Shown here piece by piece: positions 24,077-33,023 of a DNA stretch of 36,453 nt. This stretch comes from Occultella aeris (lineage in GTDB: Bacteria; Actinomycetota; Actinomycetes; Actinomycetales; Beutenbergiaceae). Every line of letters begins with the position of its first letter. Positions within the stretch are counted from its first letter, which is position 1. The translations under genes were made by a program, and so were the position numbers. The stretch covers positions 1 through 36,453 of the forward strand of contig NZ_CACRYJ010000042.1 of the NCBI RefSeq assembly GCF_902703175.1, written 5' to 3'. The notes under the pieces were generated by a model, which did not search any database, was not told the origin of the DNA, and was given only the letters and a program-made list of their open reading frames with translations.

Positions 24077-25362
24077 CCGAAAGCATTCAACTGGCCGACG
24101 TCTCGCGGGCACTGTTCCTGCTCTCGATGGACGACGGTGACCAGGCACTCGCCGCGCTGACCGCGAACTGGGAACCGTCCGACGAGGTGTTGGCGGACCT
24201 GACAAGCGCCCTCGCCACCCCGACGGCGGCCGAGCGGGCTCGCGGCCTGGGTGACGCCTTCCGCGATCACGCGTTGCCCCACGACCACGCGAACGAGTGC
24301 TACCGAGCAGCGTTCTACTTCTCCGGGTCCGCTGAGGAGTTGTCGTCGAACCCGCTGTACGCGCACTATCTCGCGCACCGGTCGGGCGCCATCCTCGACA
24401 AGTGGATCCACTACTTCCCCGTGTATCACCGCCACCTCGATCGCTACCGGGGTAGGCCGGTCCGGGTGCTCGAGATCGGTGTGTACCGCGGCGGTGGCCT
24501 CGACATGTGGCAACGGTACTTCGGTGCCGAGGCGACGATCGTCGGGCTCGACGTCGACGAGGCCGCGGTGCGCGCGGTGGACGGCCGCTACGTCGTGGAA
24601 CTCGGCGACCAGGAGGACCCCGACGTCCTCCGGCGCATCAACGACGAGTACGGGCCGTTCGACGTCATCATCGATGACGGTGGCCACACCATGGGGCAGC
24701 AGATCGTCACGGCCGAGACGCTGTTCCCGCTGCTGCTCGACGGTGGGACGTTCATCACCGAGGACTGCCACACGTCGTACTGGGACTACTACGAGGGCGG
24801 GCTCAAGCGCGAGGGGACGTTCATCGAATGGGTCAAGGACCGTGTCGACGACGAGCACTCGCGCTACGACCTGGCGATCGATCGGACCACTGTCTGGGCC
24901 ACCCACCTCGACGGTGTCCACGTCTACGACTCCGTCGTCGTGCTCGACAAGGCCGAGCGGTTCCGCCCTTTCAGCGAGGTCGTCGGCAGTTCGTCGTACC
25001 TTCGCTCGGACCGGCTCGCCGAGTCCTACCTGGCGGATGCGCTCGCTTCGCGGGACCAGCTCCAGGCGGAACTCGACGCCATCCGAGGTGAGGTCACCGC
25101 GCTCCGGGACGAGATGGACAGGACAGTGGACAGGTCCGCGACGGAGGTCATCGAGAACGACCGGAGTGCCAGGCTCGCGCTGCAGCGGATGCGTCGTGAA
25201 TCTGTCGAGACGAACGCCGAACTCGAACGACTGACGACCGACCTGGCCTCGGCGAACGGTCGGCTCCTGGAGAGCTGGGAGCAGATCCGGCTGATGCGTG
25301 GCTCGGTGTCCTGGCGTCTGACCGCGCCGATCCGCGGCGTCCGGCGATTGATGAGCCGCTGA
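24073..25362 (+). CDS. SAM methyltransferase with long C-terminal coiled coil (possible chain terminator)
   Basis: A 429-residue protein in two parts. Residues about 1-310 hold a class I methyltransferase: VLEIGVYRGGGLDMW (132-146), GLDVDE, DVIIDDGGH (197-205) and TEDCHTSYW (about 230), the pattern of sugar O-methyltransferases such as MycE. Residues about 314-405 are a heptad-rich coiled coil (LQAELDAIRGEVTALRDEMD, then AELERLTTDLASANGRL), ending in the amphipathic basic tail SVSWRLTAPIRGVRRL. This layout recalls WbdD of E. coli O9a, in which a coiled coil sets chain length and a membrane helix anchors the terminator. No kinase domain is present here. ATGA joins it to wzt. The terminator role is inference. 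Confidence 0.8.
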   Translation: MTESIQLADVSRALFLLSMDDGDQALAALTANWEPSDEVLADLTSALATPTAAERARGLGDAFRDHALPHDHANECYRAAFYFSGSAEELSSNPLYAHYLAHRSGAILDKWIHYFPVYHRHLDRYRGRPVRVLEIGVYRGGGLDMWQRYFGAEATIVGLDVDEAAVRAVDGRYVVELGDQEDPDVLRRINDEYGPFDVIIDDGGHTMGQQIVTAETLFPLLLDGGTFITEDCHTSYWDYYEGGLKREGTFIEWVKDRVDDEHSRYDLAIDRTTVWATHLDGVHVYDSVVVLDKAERFRPFSEVVGSSSYLRSDRLAESYLADALASRDQLQAELDAIRGEVTALRDEMDRTVDRSATEVIENDRSARLALQRMRRESVETNAELERLTTDLASANGRLLESWEQIRLMRGSVSWRLTAPIRGVRRLMSR

Positions 25363-25364
25363 GT

Positions 25365-26189
25365 ATGCCGCTGCGGGGTCGGAGCCGGCCGCGGGTCCTT
25401 GACGGGCCCGGGGCGAACCTGCGAGTGGAGTCCGGGGACGTGGGCCTGCTGGCCGCTGCGACGAAGGTCGCGGTGGTGGCGCAGTACAGCGCCGACGGAC
25501 GTGTGGGTCGCTCCCTGACGGAGTATCTCCGCCAGTTCGTGGCGAACGGTTACACGCCACTGGTGATCTCGACGGCGCCGGCCGAGCTGGTCTGGACCGA
25601 GCCACCGCCGGAGGGTGTGGTGGTCACCCGCAGGGAGAACCTCGGGTACGACTTCGGATCCTGGGCGGTCGGGCTGCACCGGTTCCCGGAGGTGACACGG
25701 CTGGAGCACGTGGTCCTGACCAACGACTCGATGGTCGGCCCGTTCGCGCCCATCGATGACCTGCTCGCGGACTACGAGAGCACCGGCGCCGATGTCTGGA
25801 CGTTGACCGACTCGTGGCAGATCGCGCACCACTTCCAGAGCTACTTCGTCGGATTCCGGCGCGGCATCCTCGCGGAGCCCGCGCTCAGGGACTTCTTCGC
25901 GAACGTGAGGGTGGAGCCCACGAAGATGGACGTGGTGATGCGCTACGAGCTGGGGCTGAGCCGGGCCTGCGTGGCGGGTGGCTACGCACCCACAGCCCGG
26001 TTCCGCTCGCACGACGTGACGCAGGATGCGGTCAATCCGACCCTCGGCGCGTGGCTGACGCTGCTGCAGCGCGGATTCCCGTTCGTCAAGCGGACCCTGG
26101 TGACCGATCCCTCCACCGGCCCCGGTGGCGACCGGATCGGTGAGGTCGTGCGGGCGATGTACCGGCAGGAGATTGACGAATGGCTGTAA
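25365..26189 (+). CDS. RgpF-family protein (rhamnan synthesis)
   Basis: A 274-residue protein of the RgpF family (PF05045), which in streptococci helps assemble rhamnose wall polysaccharide. KVAVVAQYSADGRV opens the fold, RRENLGYDFGSWAVGL is the family's central motif, and VVLTNDSMVGPFAPIDDLL is the GT-A-like acidic strand. DSWQIAHHFQSYFVGFRR and FRSHDVTQDAVNPTL complete the family pattern. The first 30 residues are not conserved-looking and a later start near 25426 (GTG) is possible. It starts three bases after the methyltransferase stop, and eleven bases separate it from the fusion protein. Donor and linkage are unknown; rhamnose is the natural guess. Confidence 0.82.
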   Translation: MPLRGRSRPRVLDGPGANLRVESGDVGLLAAATKVAVVAQYSADGRVGRSLTEYLRQFVANGYTPLVISTAPAELVWTEPPPEGVVVTRRENLGYDFGSWAVGLHRFPEVTRLEHVVLTNDSMVGPFAPIDDLLADYESTGADVWTLTDSWQIAHHFQSYFVGFRRGILAEPALRDFFANVRVEPTKMDVVMRYELGLSRACVAGGYAPTARFRSHDVTQDAVNPTLGAWLTLLQRGFPFVKRTLVTDPSTGPGGDRIGEVVRAMYRQEIDEWL

Positions 26190-26199
26190 CGGAGGATCG

Positions 26200-28260
26200 A
26201 TGAGACGGATCACGGTTGCCGGAGTGCGCCGCAGGCTGGCGCGCTACCGCGGAATCGCCAAGGGCGCGGTTGTCACCTACCTCCAGGACGGCACGTTGCC
26301 GGGTCGTGACTCCTCGCGTGCCGCCGTCGACTTCGGGGCCTGGCTGCGCCGCGGCGCGGGTCGCAAGGCATCGGGCCACCCGGACAGCTGGCGGATCGAT
26401 CCACAACTCCCGCTGGACGAACCCGCCCGGGTCGCGGTGCTCGTCCACGTCTTCTACCCCGAGCTCCTGCCTGAGCTCCTCGAGCGACTCGCCGCGATGC
26501 CGGTCGAGTTCGACCTCGTCGTCACCAACTCCTCGGGGAAGCCGGTGGACCTGGCCGGTGTGGCGGCGCCGATGCTGCGCAACTGCGTCTCGTTCGACAC
26601 CGAGAACCGTGGCCGGGACATCTTCCCCCTTGTTCAGGTCGTCAACGCCGGAATCCTCGACCCCTACGAACTCGTGCTCAAGATGCACACCAAGAAGAGT
26701 GCATGGCGTACTGAGCGAGTCGATCTCGAGGGTTCCGGCGACGCGTGGCGGGCTGGTTTCATCGAGGAACTCGTCGGCGACGGTGACCGGATCCGAGCGA
26801 TCCTCGGCGCGTTCGCCGAGGACCCGAACCTCGGGCTGGTCACCGCGGAGGGCAACGTCGTTGGATCCGAGCACTGGGGGGCCGACGAGCCGATCACCCG
26901 CGAACTCCTGCGCCGGATCGAGCTCGACGTCGTCCATGACGACCTCCGCTTCGCGGCCGGTTCGATGTACTGGGTCCGGGCGTTCGTCCTCCAGGGGTTG
27001 AGATCGCTGAACCTCACGGCGGCGGACTTCGAGGACGAGCGGTCCGCACACATCGACGGCACCACGGCGCACGCGCTGGAGCGCTCGATCGGGATCCTCA
27101 GCCGGGAGGCCGGCCTGACCGTCGAGGACACCCGCCATGTCCGGGAGCACCCGGCGGCGGAGGAGGCGTGGACCCGGTTCACCCTTGACGCACCACGGGT
27201 GCCAGCAGCTCGCTTCGTGCCGTTCTACCTCCCGCAGTTCCACCCGACGGAGGAGAACGACGTCTGGTGGGGCAAGGGATTCACGGAGTGGACGAATGTC
27301 ACCGCTGCGCGGCCCGTCTACCGAGGTCAGCACCAACCCCGGTTCCCGACCGAGCTGGGCTTCTACGACCTCCGGCTCGACGAGATCCGGGAACAGCAGC
27401 GCGAGCTGGCCGAGGATCATGACATCGCCGGTTTCATGTACTACCACTACTGGTTCGCGGGGCGACCGCTGTTGGAACTACCCGTGAACCGGCTCGTCGA
27501 GGGTGACGTCGAACAGCCCTTCTGTCTCATGTGGGCGAACGAGAACTGGACTCGGCGCTGGGACGGCCGGTCCAGCGACGTCCTCATCGGGCAGGACTAC
27601 GACAAGGTGCCCGCGGAGCAGTTCATCGACGACGTCGCACACCTGCTGGAGGATCGACGGTATCTACGGGTCAACGGCAAGGCGGTGCTGGCCATCTACC
27701 GACCCGGTCAGATTCCCGACTTCCCCGCGGTCGCCGCGACCTGGCGAGCGCGCGCCCGGGAGGTCGGCATCGGTGAGTTGTTCCTGCTCTCGGTGAGCGT
27801 CGCCGAGGAGTTCGACGGCTTGACCTCCAGTGCCGCGGACTACGGGCTGGACGGCTCACTCGGCTTCCCACCGCACAACCTTTCGTGGGTGGCGGGCCCG
27901 GCTGAACACCTGTCCCTGGATCCGTCCTTCCGTGGCAACCTGATGAGCTACGGCGCCCTTGTCACCGAGGCCATCAAGAAGCTGCGGACGATGCCGGACG
28001 ACTACTACCCGGGCGTCATGGTGAACTTCGACAACACGGCGCGTCGGCAGTGGCGACCAGACCTCTGGTACGGGTCCAACCCGTACACGTTCCGTCGCTG
28101 GCTAGCGGAGTCCGTGCACGCCGTGGCCCACCGGCCGGCGGACGAACGGATCGTCTTCATCAACGCGTGGAACGAGTGGGCCGAGGGTGCGATTCTCGAG
28201 CCCACCGACCGGTTCGGCCGCACCTATCTCCAGGCAGTCCGGGATGTCGGCCGGTCGTAG
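26200..28260 (+). CDS. RgpF-WbsX fusion protein
   Basis: A fusion of two glycan-assembly domains, 686 residues. Residues about 77-320 are RgpF-like: VAVLVHVFYPELLPELLERL, FDTENRGRDIFPLVQVV, LVLKMHTKKS (the HTKKS motif) and FAAGSMYWVRAFVL. Residues about 338-680 are the WbsX/GH99-like domain: FVPFYLPQFHPTEENDVWWG, GFTEWTNV, YYHYWF from 414, NENWTRRWDG around E448-W450 and NAWNEWAEGAILEP around N655-E662. WbsX proteins occur in O-antigen clusters with unclear chemistry; the GH99 likeness suggests an acid-catalysed glycoside reaction, with E448, E659 and E662 as candidate residues. GGAGG at 26191-26195 fixes the ATG at 26200. Likely last gene of the exporter operon. Confidence 0.85.
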   Translation: MRRITVAGVRRRLARYRGIAKGAVVTYLQDGTLPGRDSSRAAVDFGAWLRRGAGRKASGHPDSWRIDPQLPLDEPARVAVLVHVFYPELLPELLERLAAMPVEFDLVVTNSSGKPVDLAGVAAPMLRNCVSFDTENRGRDIFPLVQVVNAGILDPYELVLKMHTKKSAWRTERVDLEGSGDAWRAGFIEELVGDGDRIRAILGAFAEDPNLGLVTAEGNVVGSEHWGADEPITRELLRRIELDVVHDDLRFAAGSMYWVRAFVLQGLRSLNLTAADFEDERSAHIDGTTAHALERSIGILSREAGLTVEDTRHVREHPAAEEAWTRFTLDAPRVPAARFVPFYLPQFHPTEENDVWWGKGFTEWTNVTAARPVYRGQHQPRFPTELGFYDLRLDEIREQQRELAEDHDIAGFMYYHYWFAGRPLLELPVNRLVEGDVEQPFCLMWANENWTRRWDGRSSDVLIGQDYDKVPAEQFIDDVAHLLEDRRYLRVNGKAVLAIYRPGQIPDFPAVAATWRARAREVGIGELFLLSVSVAEEFDGLTSSAADYGLDGSLGFPPHNLSWVAGPAEHLSLDPSFRGNLMSYGALVTEAIKKLRTMPDDYYPGVMVNFDNTARRQWRPDLWYGSNPYTFRRWLAESVHAVAHRPADERIVFINAWNEWAEGAILEPTDRFGRTYLQAVRDVGRS

Positions 28261-28352
28261 GCGACGCCCGCGGCAGACGTCAACCCGATCCTGACCGGTC
28301 GCAGGTTCTCGGTGCTGCCTTGGTATCGCTCGGCCACCCAATGGCGGCTGGT

Positions 28353-29093
28353 TCAGTGCCCGGCTGCCCTGGTCAGCACGGACGTCTGCTCCGGGTAGGG
28401 CAGGGTCGGGGTGAGCCCGGTGAATCGCGTCTCTTCCAGCCCGGACTTCTCGATGGCCTTGCGGTACCGCCGCCGCCGGGTGTTGTCGAAGACGATGATG
28501 CCGTCCTCGGCCAGGTGCGGGATGGCGGCCCTGAGGCACGCGGCACGCGCTCGACCATCGATCACCACCACGTCGAACAGCCCCCCGACCGCGTCGATGG
28601 TGGTCACGTAGGCCTTGAAGTCCAGACCCGCATTGCCGGACTTCAGCGATCCGATCACCGGATGCTCGGATCGCACCGGCTCCACGAGGTGGAAGGTGAC
28701 GTCCTCGAGCTTCGCCAACTCGGGACCGATCGTCTTGGCAAACCCGGCGTGGTGCTCCACGGTGTGGATCTCGCGAGCTCGCCGGGCCAGCCAGAACGTG
28801 CTGGCGCCCGAGCCGTACTCGAACACCCGGAGATCGTCGGGGCGGGCGTCCAGCACCCGTTCGATGTGGTCGATCGCGTCATAGGTCCACCACGGCACGC
28901 CGAGTTCCACGATTGCCATCGAGTCGTGGACGCGCGTGAGGCTGTACGCCCAGTGCTGCAGTCGGTGGCTGCGGACCGGTGGACTCGCGCTGAGGACCTT
29001 CGCCCTGGTCAGCAACCGCCCGGTGGCGCGCATGGCGCTCGCGTATGTGCTCTTGACCAGGTAGGGCAGGTTACCCAAGCGTTTCACCTTCAT
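28353..29093 (-). CDS. class I SAM methyltransferase (Methyltransf_24 type)
   Basis: A 246-residue protein. VFEYGSGASTFWLARRAREIHTVEHH is the motif I to strand 2 section (quoted in part: VFEYGSGAS, HTVEHH) and FDVVVIDGRARAACLRAAIPHL with GIIVFDNTRR gives the rest of the fold. This layout is that of the small Methyltransf_24 or glycan O-methyltransferase group, often next to wall glycan genes. The first 40 residues are basic. The ATG at 29093 lies inside the flippase gene, overlapping it by 23 bases, and lacks a clear ribosome site; a TTG at 29078 preceded by GAAGG is another choice. It is the last gene of the minus-strand unit and converges on the RgpF-WbsX gene. The substrate is unknown. Confidence 0.75.
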   Translation of the reverse strand: MKVKRLGNLPYLVKSTYASAMRATGRLLTRAKVLSASPPVRSHRLQHWAYSLTRVHDSMAIVELGVPWWTYDAIDHIERVLDARPDDLRVFEYGSGASTFWLARRAREIHTVEHHAGFAKTIGPELAKLEDVTFHLVEPVRSEHPVIGSLKSGNAGLDFKAYVTTIDAVGGLFDVVVIDGRARAACLRAAIPHLAEDGIIVFDNTRRRRYRKAIEKSGLEETRFTGLTPTLPYPEQTSVLTRAAGH

Positions 29094-30075
29094 TGGGAGC
29101 AGGAGTCGGCAATCGGCGCCCCGTCCGCAGCCAGAGCAGGCCCAGAGTACCGCCTGCCGCGTCGACGACCATCAACAGCAGGCGCGCGATCGCGGCCACG
29201 GCTACCGCCGGTCCAGGTTCAAGACCGGAGATCGCCACGAACAGGATCTCACGGACTCCAGCTCCCGCCGGCACCGGAACGGCGAGGAACCCGATGATCC
29301 ACGCGGCGATCGCGGCAAAGGCGATTCGAGCAGGCAACTGCTCGTATCCGAGTGCCTGCGTAACAGCCACCGAGGCTGCGCCGACGAGCAGCCAGGTTGG
29401 GATCGCGCTCAGGATCAGGGAGAGCATCGTCCGGAACGGTGGTGCGGCAATGCGGATGCGCCCCTTCGAGACTCGATCCAGCAGCCCGAGCAGCCGCCCG
29501 GATACGCTCGGATGGGCGCAGACCACACCGATCGGCACCAGAGCCAGGAGAAGCATCTCTGGCCCGACCCGGCCACCATCGGCCGTGAGGAACGGAGCCA
29601 GCAGTCCGGATGCGAAAGCGGCGCCGACGCACATCAGCGCCAGGGAGAGCATGGTGCTGGTGTAGGCGAGACCGCGCGGCACGCCGCCCCGTGAGGCGAG
29701 TTCGCCGCGACCGACCACCGGCCAGATTCCGCCAGGGATGTACTTGCCGAGTTCGCCGACGAAGTACCAACTCGTGACGACACGGAGCGGGCGAACCTCG
29801 TCGAACGTGGCGAGCGTGCGCTTCCACAGCACCGCAAGTCCGAACATCGACGCGGCGCTGGCGAGCAGCGCCACCGCGATCCAGCCCGGATCGGCCGTTG
29901 CGACCGCCGTCGAGACGGTGGACCACGAGTCGATCAGGGCCTTGGCACAGAGTGCCAGTGCCGCCACCGCTGCCACGAGTCCCACGACCCGCAGCAGAAC
30001 CTTGCGCCGAGAGTGGCCGGTCCGGCCCGGCACCTGCGGGACCTCCGGTGCCGCGTCAGGGGATGAGGGCGTCAT
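29071..30075 (-). CDS. flippase-like membrane protein (LPG synthase TM / AglD type)
   Basis: A 334-residue polytopic protein with about eight hydrophobic segments. It matches the lysylphosphatidylglycerol-synthase-TM or 'flippase-like' family: TSWYFVGELGKYIPGGIWPVVGR (quoted in part: GELGKYIPGGIW) is its signature, and FLAVPVPAGAGVREILF is the second one. The family lacks the catalytic LPG synthase half, so lipid lysylation is not expected. Members such as AglD act in lipid-linked sugar processing, so a role in moving or using lipid-linked sugars fits the YfhO genes upstream. It begins 125 bp after the YfhO copy 2 stop. The ATG at 30075 has only a weak ribosome site. It overlaps the methyltransferase start by 23 bases. 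Confidence 0.82.
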   Translation of the reverse strand: MTPSSPDAAPEVPQVPGRTGHSRRKVLLRVVGLVAAVAALALCAKALIDSWSTVSTAVATADPGWIAVALLASAASMFGLAVLWKRTLATFDEVRPLRVVTSWYFVGELGKYIPGGIWPVVGRGELASRGGVPRGLAYTSTMLSLALMCVGAAFASGLLAPFLTADGGRVGPEMLLLALVPIGVVCAHPSVSGRLLGLLDRVSKGRIRIAAPPFRTMLSLILSAIPTWLLVGAASVAVTQALGYEQLPARIAFAAIAAWIIGFLAVPVPAGAGVREILFVAISGLEPGPAVAVAAIARLLLMVVDAAGGTLGLLWLRTGRRLPTPAPNEGETLG

Positions 30076-30200
30076 TTGCGACGGATTCTAGTCGCCGCAC
30101 CCGGCCTGGCCCGGCCGGCGACGAGTGGCGCGTTGTGATCGGGGTGCGTGGTCGAAGCGTGGGGTGCACGCGGGCAGGTGTTGGCACGGTGGAGCGACAT

Positions 30201-33023
30201 CTAGCGACGTCCTTCGCCTCTGGCCCGGATCCGCCGCCGGAGCAGTGGTGCGATCCCGATCCCCGCGAGCAGCACGAGGCACACCAACGAGATCGCTGCC
30301 CCGCGGGCGCCCGATTCGGGCGCGTATGTCAGCTCCACCTGGTGGGCACCCGCCGGGACCTCGACCGCACCGCCGGCGTAGTCCGCCGACAGGATCTCCA
30401 CGGGGTCTCCGTCGACCGTCGCGACGAAGTTCTCGACGTTGTCGGAGATCACCACCAGACCGGGTTCGGTCGCCGTCACGTCGACCCGGATCGTGTCTCC
30501 GCTGTCCTCGACGACGGTGAGCTCCGTGGTCGAACCCGTGCCCGTGAGGGGAGTCTCGGGCGCGTCCGAGAGGATCACCGTGCCCCCGGGAGCAGGATCG
30601 TTGGCCATGGCGTCGAGCCGCTCGGCCGGGTCCGGGATCACGATCGCGTCGCTGGTCCAACGGATCCTCGGCAGCGCCGTCGGTCGCTCCCAGATGATCA
30701 GGCCCTCGCCGGCGAAGACGAGCTCGAGCCCATCGGAAGGAACCGGCGGGCGGACCGCCAGCACCTGCAGATCTCCGTCCGGTTCGAGCGCCGCGGTGAC
30801 GGGGGCATCGACGGTCACCCGCACCGTCAGCGGGTCGCCGGTGTCGGGGAAGGCACCGCCGTCGATCGGGGTGAGGGCGACCGGCACCTTGACCTGGTCC
30901 GTCGTGGCCCGCACGTCGACCTCGTTGCGGGCTATCGTGCCATCGGCATCAACCAGCTCGACGGAGACGGTCGCAGCCTCGTTCACCGTCATCGGGATGT
31001 GCAGGCCACGCAGTTCGCCCGGCGCGATCTGGGCCTCATAGCTCTGTCCGGGCTCCAGCAGCACCGGTTCCGAGGATTCACTGACGGCATCCTCGACGCC
31101 GGCCAGAGGGGCCGGGATCGGACCGGGGTAGCTCGACTCGGCGTCGGCCACCAGATACCGGACCCCGAACCGGTCCAGGCCGGGCTGGATCCCGAACTGC
31201 GTGACCGCGCTCGAGAGCACGCTGTAGGTCGGTCCGATGAAGGCGCGCTCGTCGATCGCAGTCAGCACGGCTGCCATGTCCTCCGGGACGAACGCATGGC
31301 CGTTGAGGGTACGCAGACCGAAGTACTGGTTCGTGTTCGGACGGATCGGGTGCCCGAGCGTGGCGATCCGGTCGTGTCCGAGATGCTCCTGGAGGTACTC
31401 GATGCCGGCGCTGGTGCGGAAGAAGGCGTCCCGTTCACCGGTTGGCCAGTAGAACGCCGTGGCGGGCACTGCCTGCAGCGGCACCGTCACCACGACGAGA
31501 GCGAGCGCGATCCACCGGGGCCAGGACCGACGCAGCCCGATCAGAACCAGGACACCAAGGGCCAGCATCGGCACCACCGCGACCAGGGCATCACGCCACG
31601 CGTACTGGCTGATGTCCAGGATGCGACCGGAGACGAGCAGGGCGGCTCCAGCGCCGGCCAGCAGGGTGACGGCCGCGACCGTGACCACCGTCGGCAGCGT
31701 GAAGGCACGGGTCTGGTCCTGCGAGTCCGAGCGGAGGTGGTCGATGCCGGCGGCGGCCAGCAGGGCCACGGGCAGGCCGAGTTGTGAGCGCATCCGGCCG
31801 ATCGGGTTCCCGCTCAGGAAGGGAAGGTTGTTCATCCAGTCGGACCAGGGGCCCTGGAACCAGATGAGTCCGACGACCAGCACGATCGCGCCGAGACAGA
31901 AGAGGCCAACCGACCGTGGGATGCCGCCTCGGATCGTGCGCACCACGCCGAGCGCGGCGAGGATGACGACCATGCCACCCAGGTAGCTGTTGACGTCCAT
32001 CGGGCTCAGGCCGGACCACAGGTAGTTTCCGGAGAACGACTCGGGAAAGATGGTCGTCAGCATGAAGTGCCGTGAGTTGACGCCGAAGAAACCGTCCTCG
32101 CGGTAGGAGAGATCCGTCTCGCCGAGGAGTTGGTCCGCGAACGGCAGCAGTTGGAATGCCGTGACGCCCACACCGACCACCACCGCACCCGCGAGGATTG
32201 CGAGGTCGCGCAGAATCGGGCGCACGGACCTCCGATGGCGGACGAGAGTACGGACCAGGGCGTAGATACCGGCCAGGTACAAGGTCTGTGCTGCCACTGC
32301 GGGGAACCCGCCGAAGAGCAGGAGTGCGGTGGCGATCGCGACCGGCACCGCGTCTCGGACCCGCCGCTCCTGGGAGAACCGCTCGATGGACCAGAAGAGC
32401 ATCGGGATGATCGTGGCGACTGCGGTCTGCGGCCAGTTCGTCCACGCGATGATGAAACCGGTCATGGGATAGATGAACGCGGCGAGCCCGGCCCCGAGCT
32501 TGCTCATCCCGAGTCGGCGCACCAGCAGGAACGTGAACGTAGCCGCGAACGCCATCTCGAGCAGTTTCGACCAGGCCGGCGCGAGCCAGGTCGGGAGGAT
32601 GAAGAAGACCCAACGGCCGGGGGAGATCATCCCGTAGTTGATGGTGCCCAACAGCGGGAAGCCGCCGACGTTCGCCGACGTCCACATGGCGAGGTCGCCC
32701 TGGAGGAGCCGCACGTGCACCTCGTGCATCGCCGGCAGGAAGTAGTCGAGCTGATCGGAGACGTAGACGGACGTCGAGGATGCTTCGTCCGAACCGGGCA
32801 GTTCCGACCAGGGCCTGAAGAGTTCGAACAGATCCAGACCGGTGAAGACGTTGAGTCCCAACAGGGAAGGGCCCAACCGCAGTGCCACGAACGCCAGTCC
32901 CAAGGCGCCCAGCATCAGACCCAGGATCCGCGCCGGCCGCGTCGATCGCTGGAACAGTGGTGCTCGATGATCCTGGACGCCGGGAGCGACCGGTGCTGGC
33001 TCGCTCTGATTGGTCGAGGACAT
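30201..33023 (-). CDS. YfhO-family membrane glycosyltransferase-like protein, copy 2
   Basis: A 940-residue YfhO-family protein (PF09586). The N-terminal 520 residues hold about 12-13 hydrophobic segments. The first outer loop has DLFELFRPWSELPG and YVSDQLDYFLPAMHEV, an Asp-rich part like the catalytic loop of GT-C transferases. Later FIYPMTGFIIAWTNWP, LLFGGFPAVAAQTLYLAG and IWFQGPWSDWMNNLP are shared with copy 1. From about 545 a large β-rich external region follows, closed by one helix and a basic tail RRRIRARGEGRR. Listeria YfhO glycosylates lipoteichoic acid from a lipid-linked sugar. The ATG overlaps copy 1's stop by one base (TGATG). Its acceptor is unknown. Confidence 0.85.
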   Translation of the reverse strand: MSSTNQSEPAPVAPGVQDHRAPLFQRSTRPARILGLMLGALGLAFVALRLGPSLLGLNVFTGLDLFELFRPWSELPGSDEASSTSVYVSDQLDYFLPAMHEVHVRLLQGDLAMWTSANVGGFPLLGTINYGMISPGRWVFFILPTWLAPAWSKLLEMAFAATFTFLLVRRLGMSKLGAGLAAFIYPMTGFIIAWTNWPQTAVATIIPMLFWSIERFSQERRVRDAVPVAIATALLLFGGFPAVAAQTLYLAGIYALVRTLVRHRRSVRPILRDLAILAGAVVVGVGVTAFQLLPFADQLLGETDLSYREDGFFGVNSRHFMLTTIFPESFSGNYLWSGLSPMDVNSYLGGMVVILAALGVVRTIRGGIPRSVGLFCLGAIVLVVGLIWFQGPWSDWMNNLPFLSGNPIGRMRSQLGLPVALLAAAGIDHLRSDSQDQTRAFTLPTVVTVAAVTLLAGAGAALLVSGRILDISQYAWRDALVAVVPMLALGVLVLIGLRRSWPRWIALALVVVTVPLQAVPATAFYWPTGERDAFFRTSAGIEYLQEHLGHDRIATLGHPIRPNTNQYFGLRTLNGHAFVPEDMAAVLTAIDERAFIGPTYSVLSSAVTQFGIQPGLDRFGVRYLVADAESSYPGPIPAPLAGVEDAVSESSEPVLLEPGQSYEAQIAPGELRGLHIPMTVNEAATVSVELVDADGTIARNEVDVRATTDQVKVPVALTPIDGGAFPDTGDPLTVRVTVDAPVTAALEPDGDLQVLAVRPPVPSDGLELVFAGEGLIIWERPTALPRIRWTSDAIVIPDPAERLDAMANDPAPGGTVILSDAPETPLTGTGSTTELTVVEDSGDTIRVDVTATEPGLVVISDNVENFVATVDGDPVEILSADYAGGAVEVPAGAHQVELTYAPESGARGAAISLVCLVLLAGIGIAPLLRRRIRARGEGRR

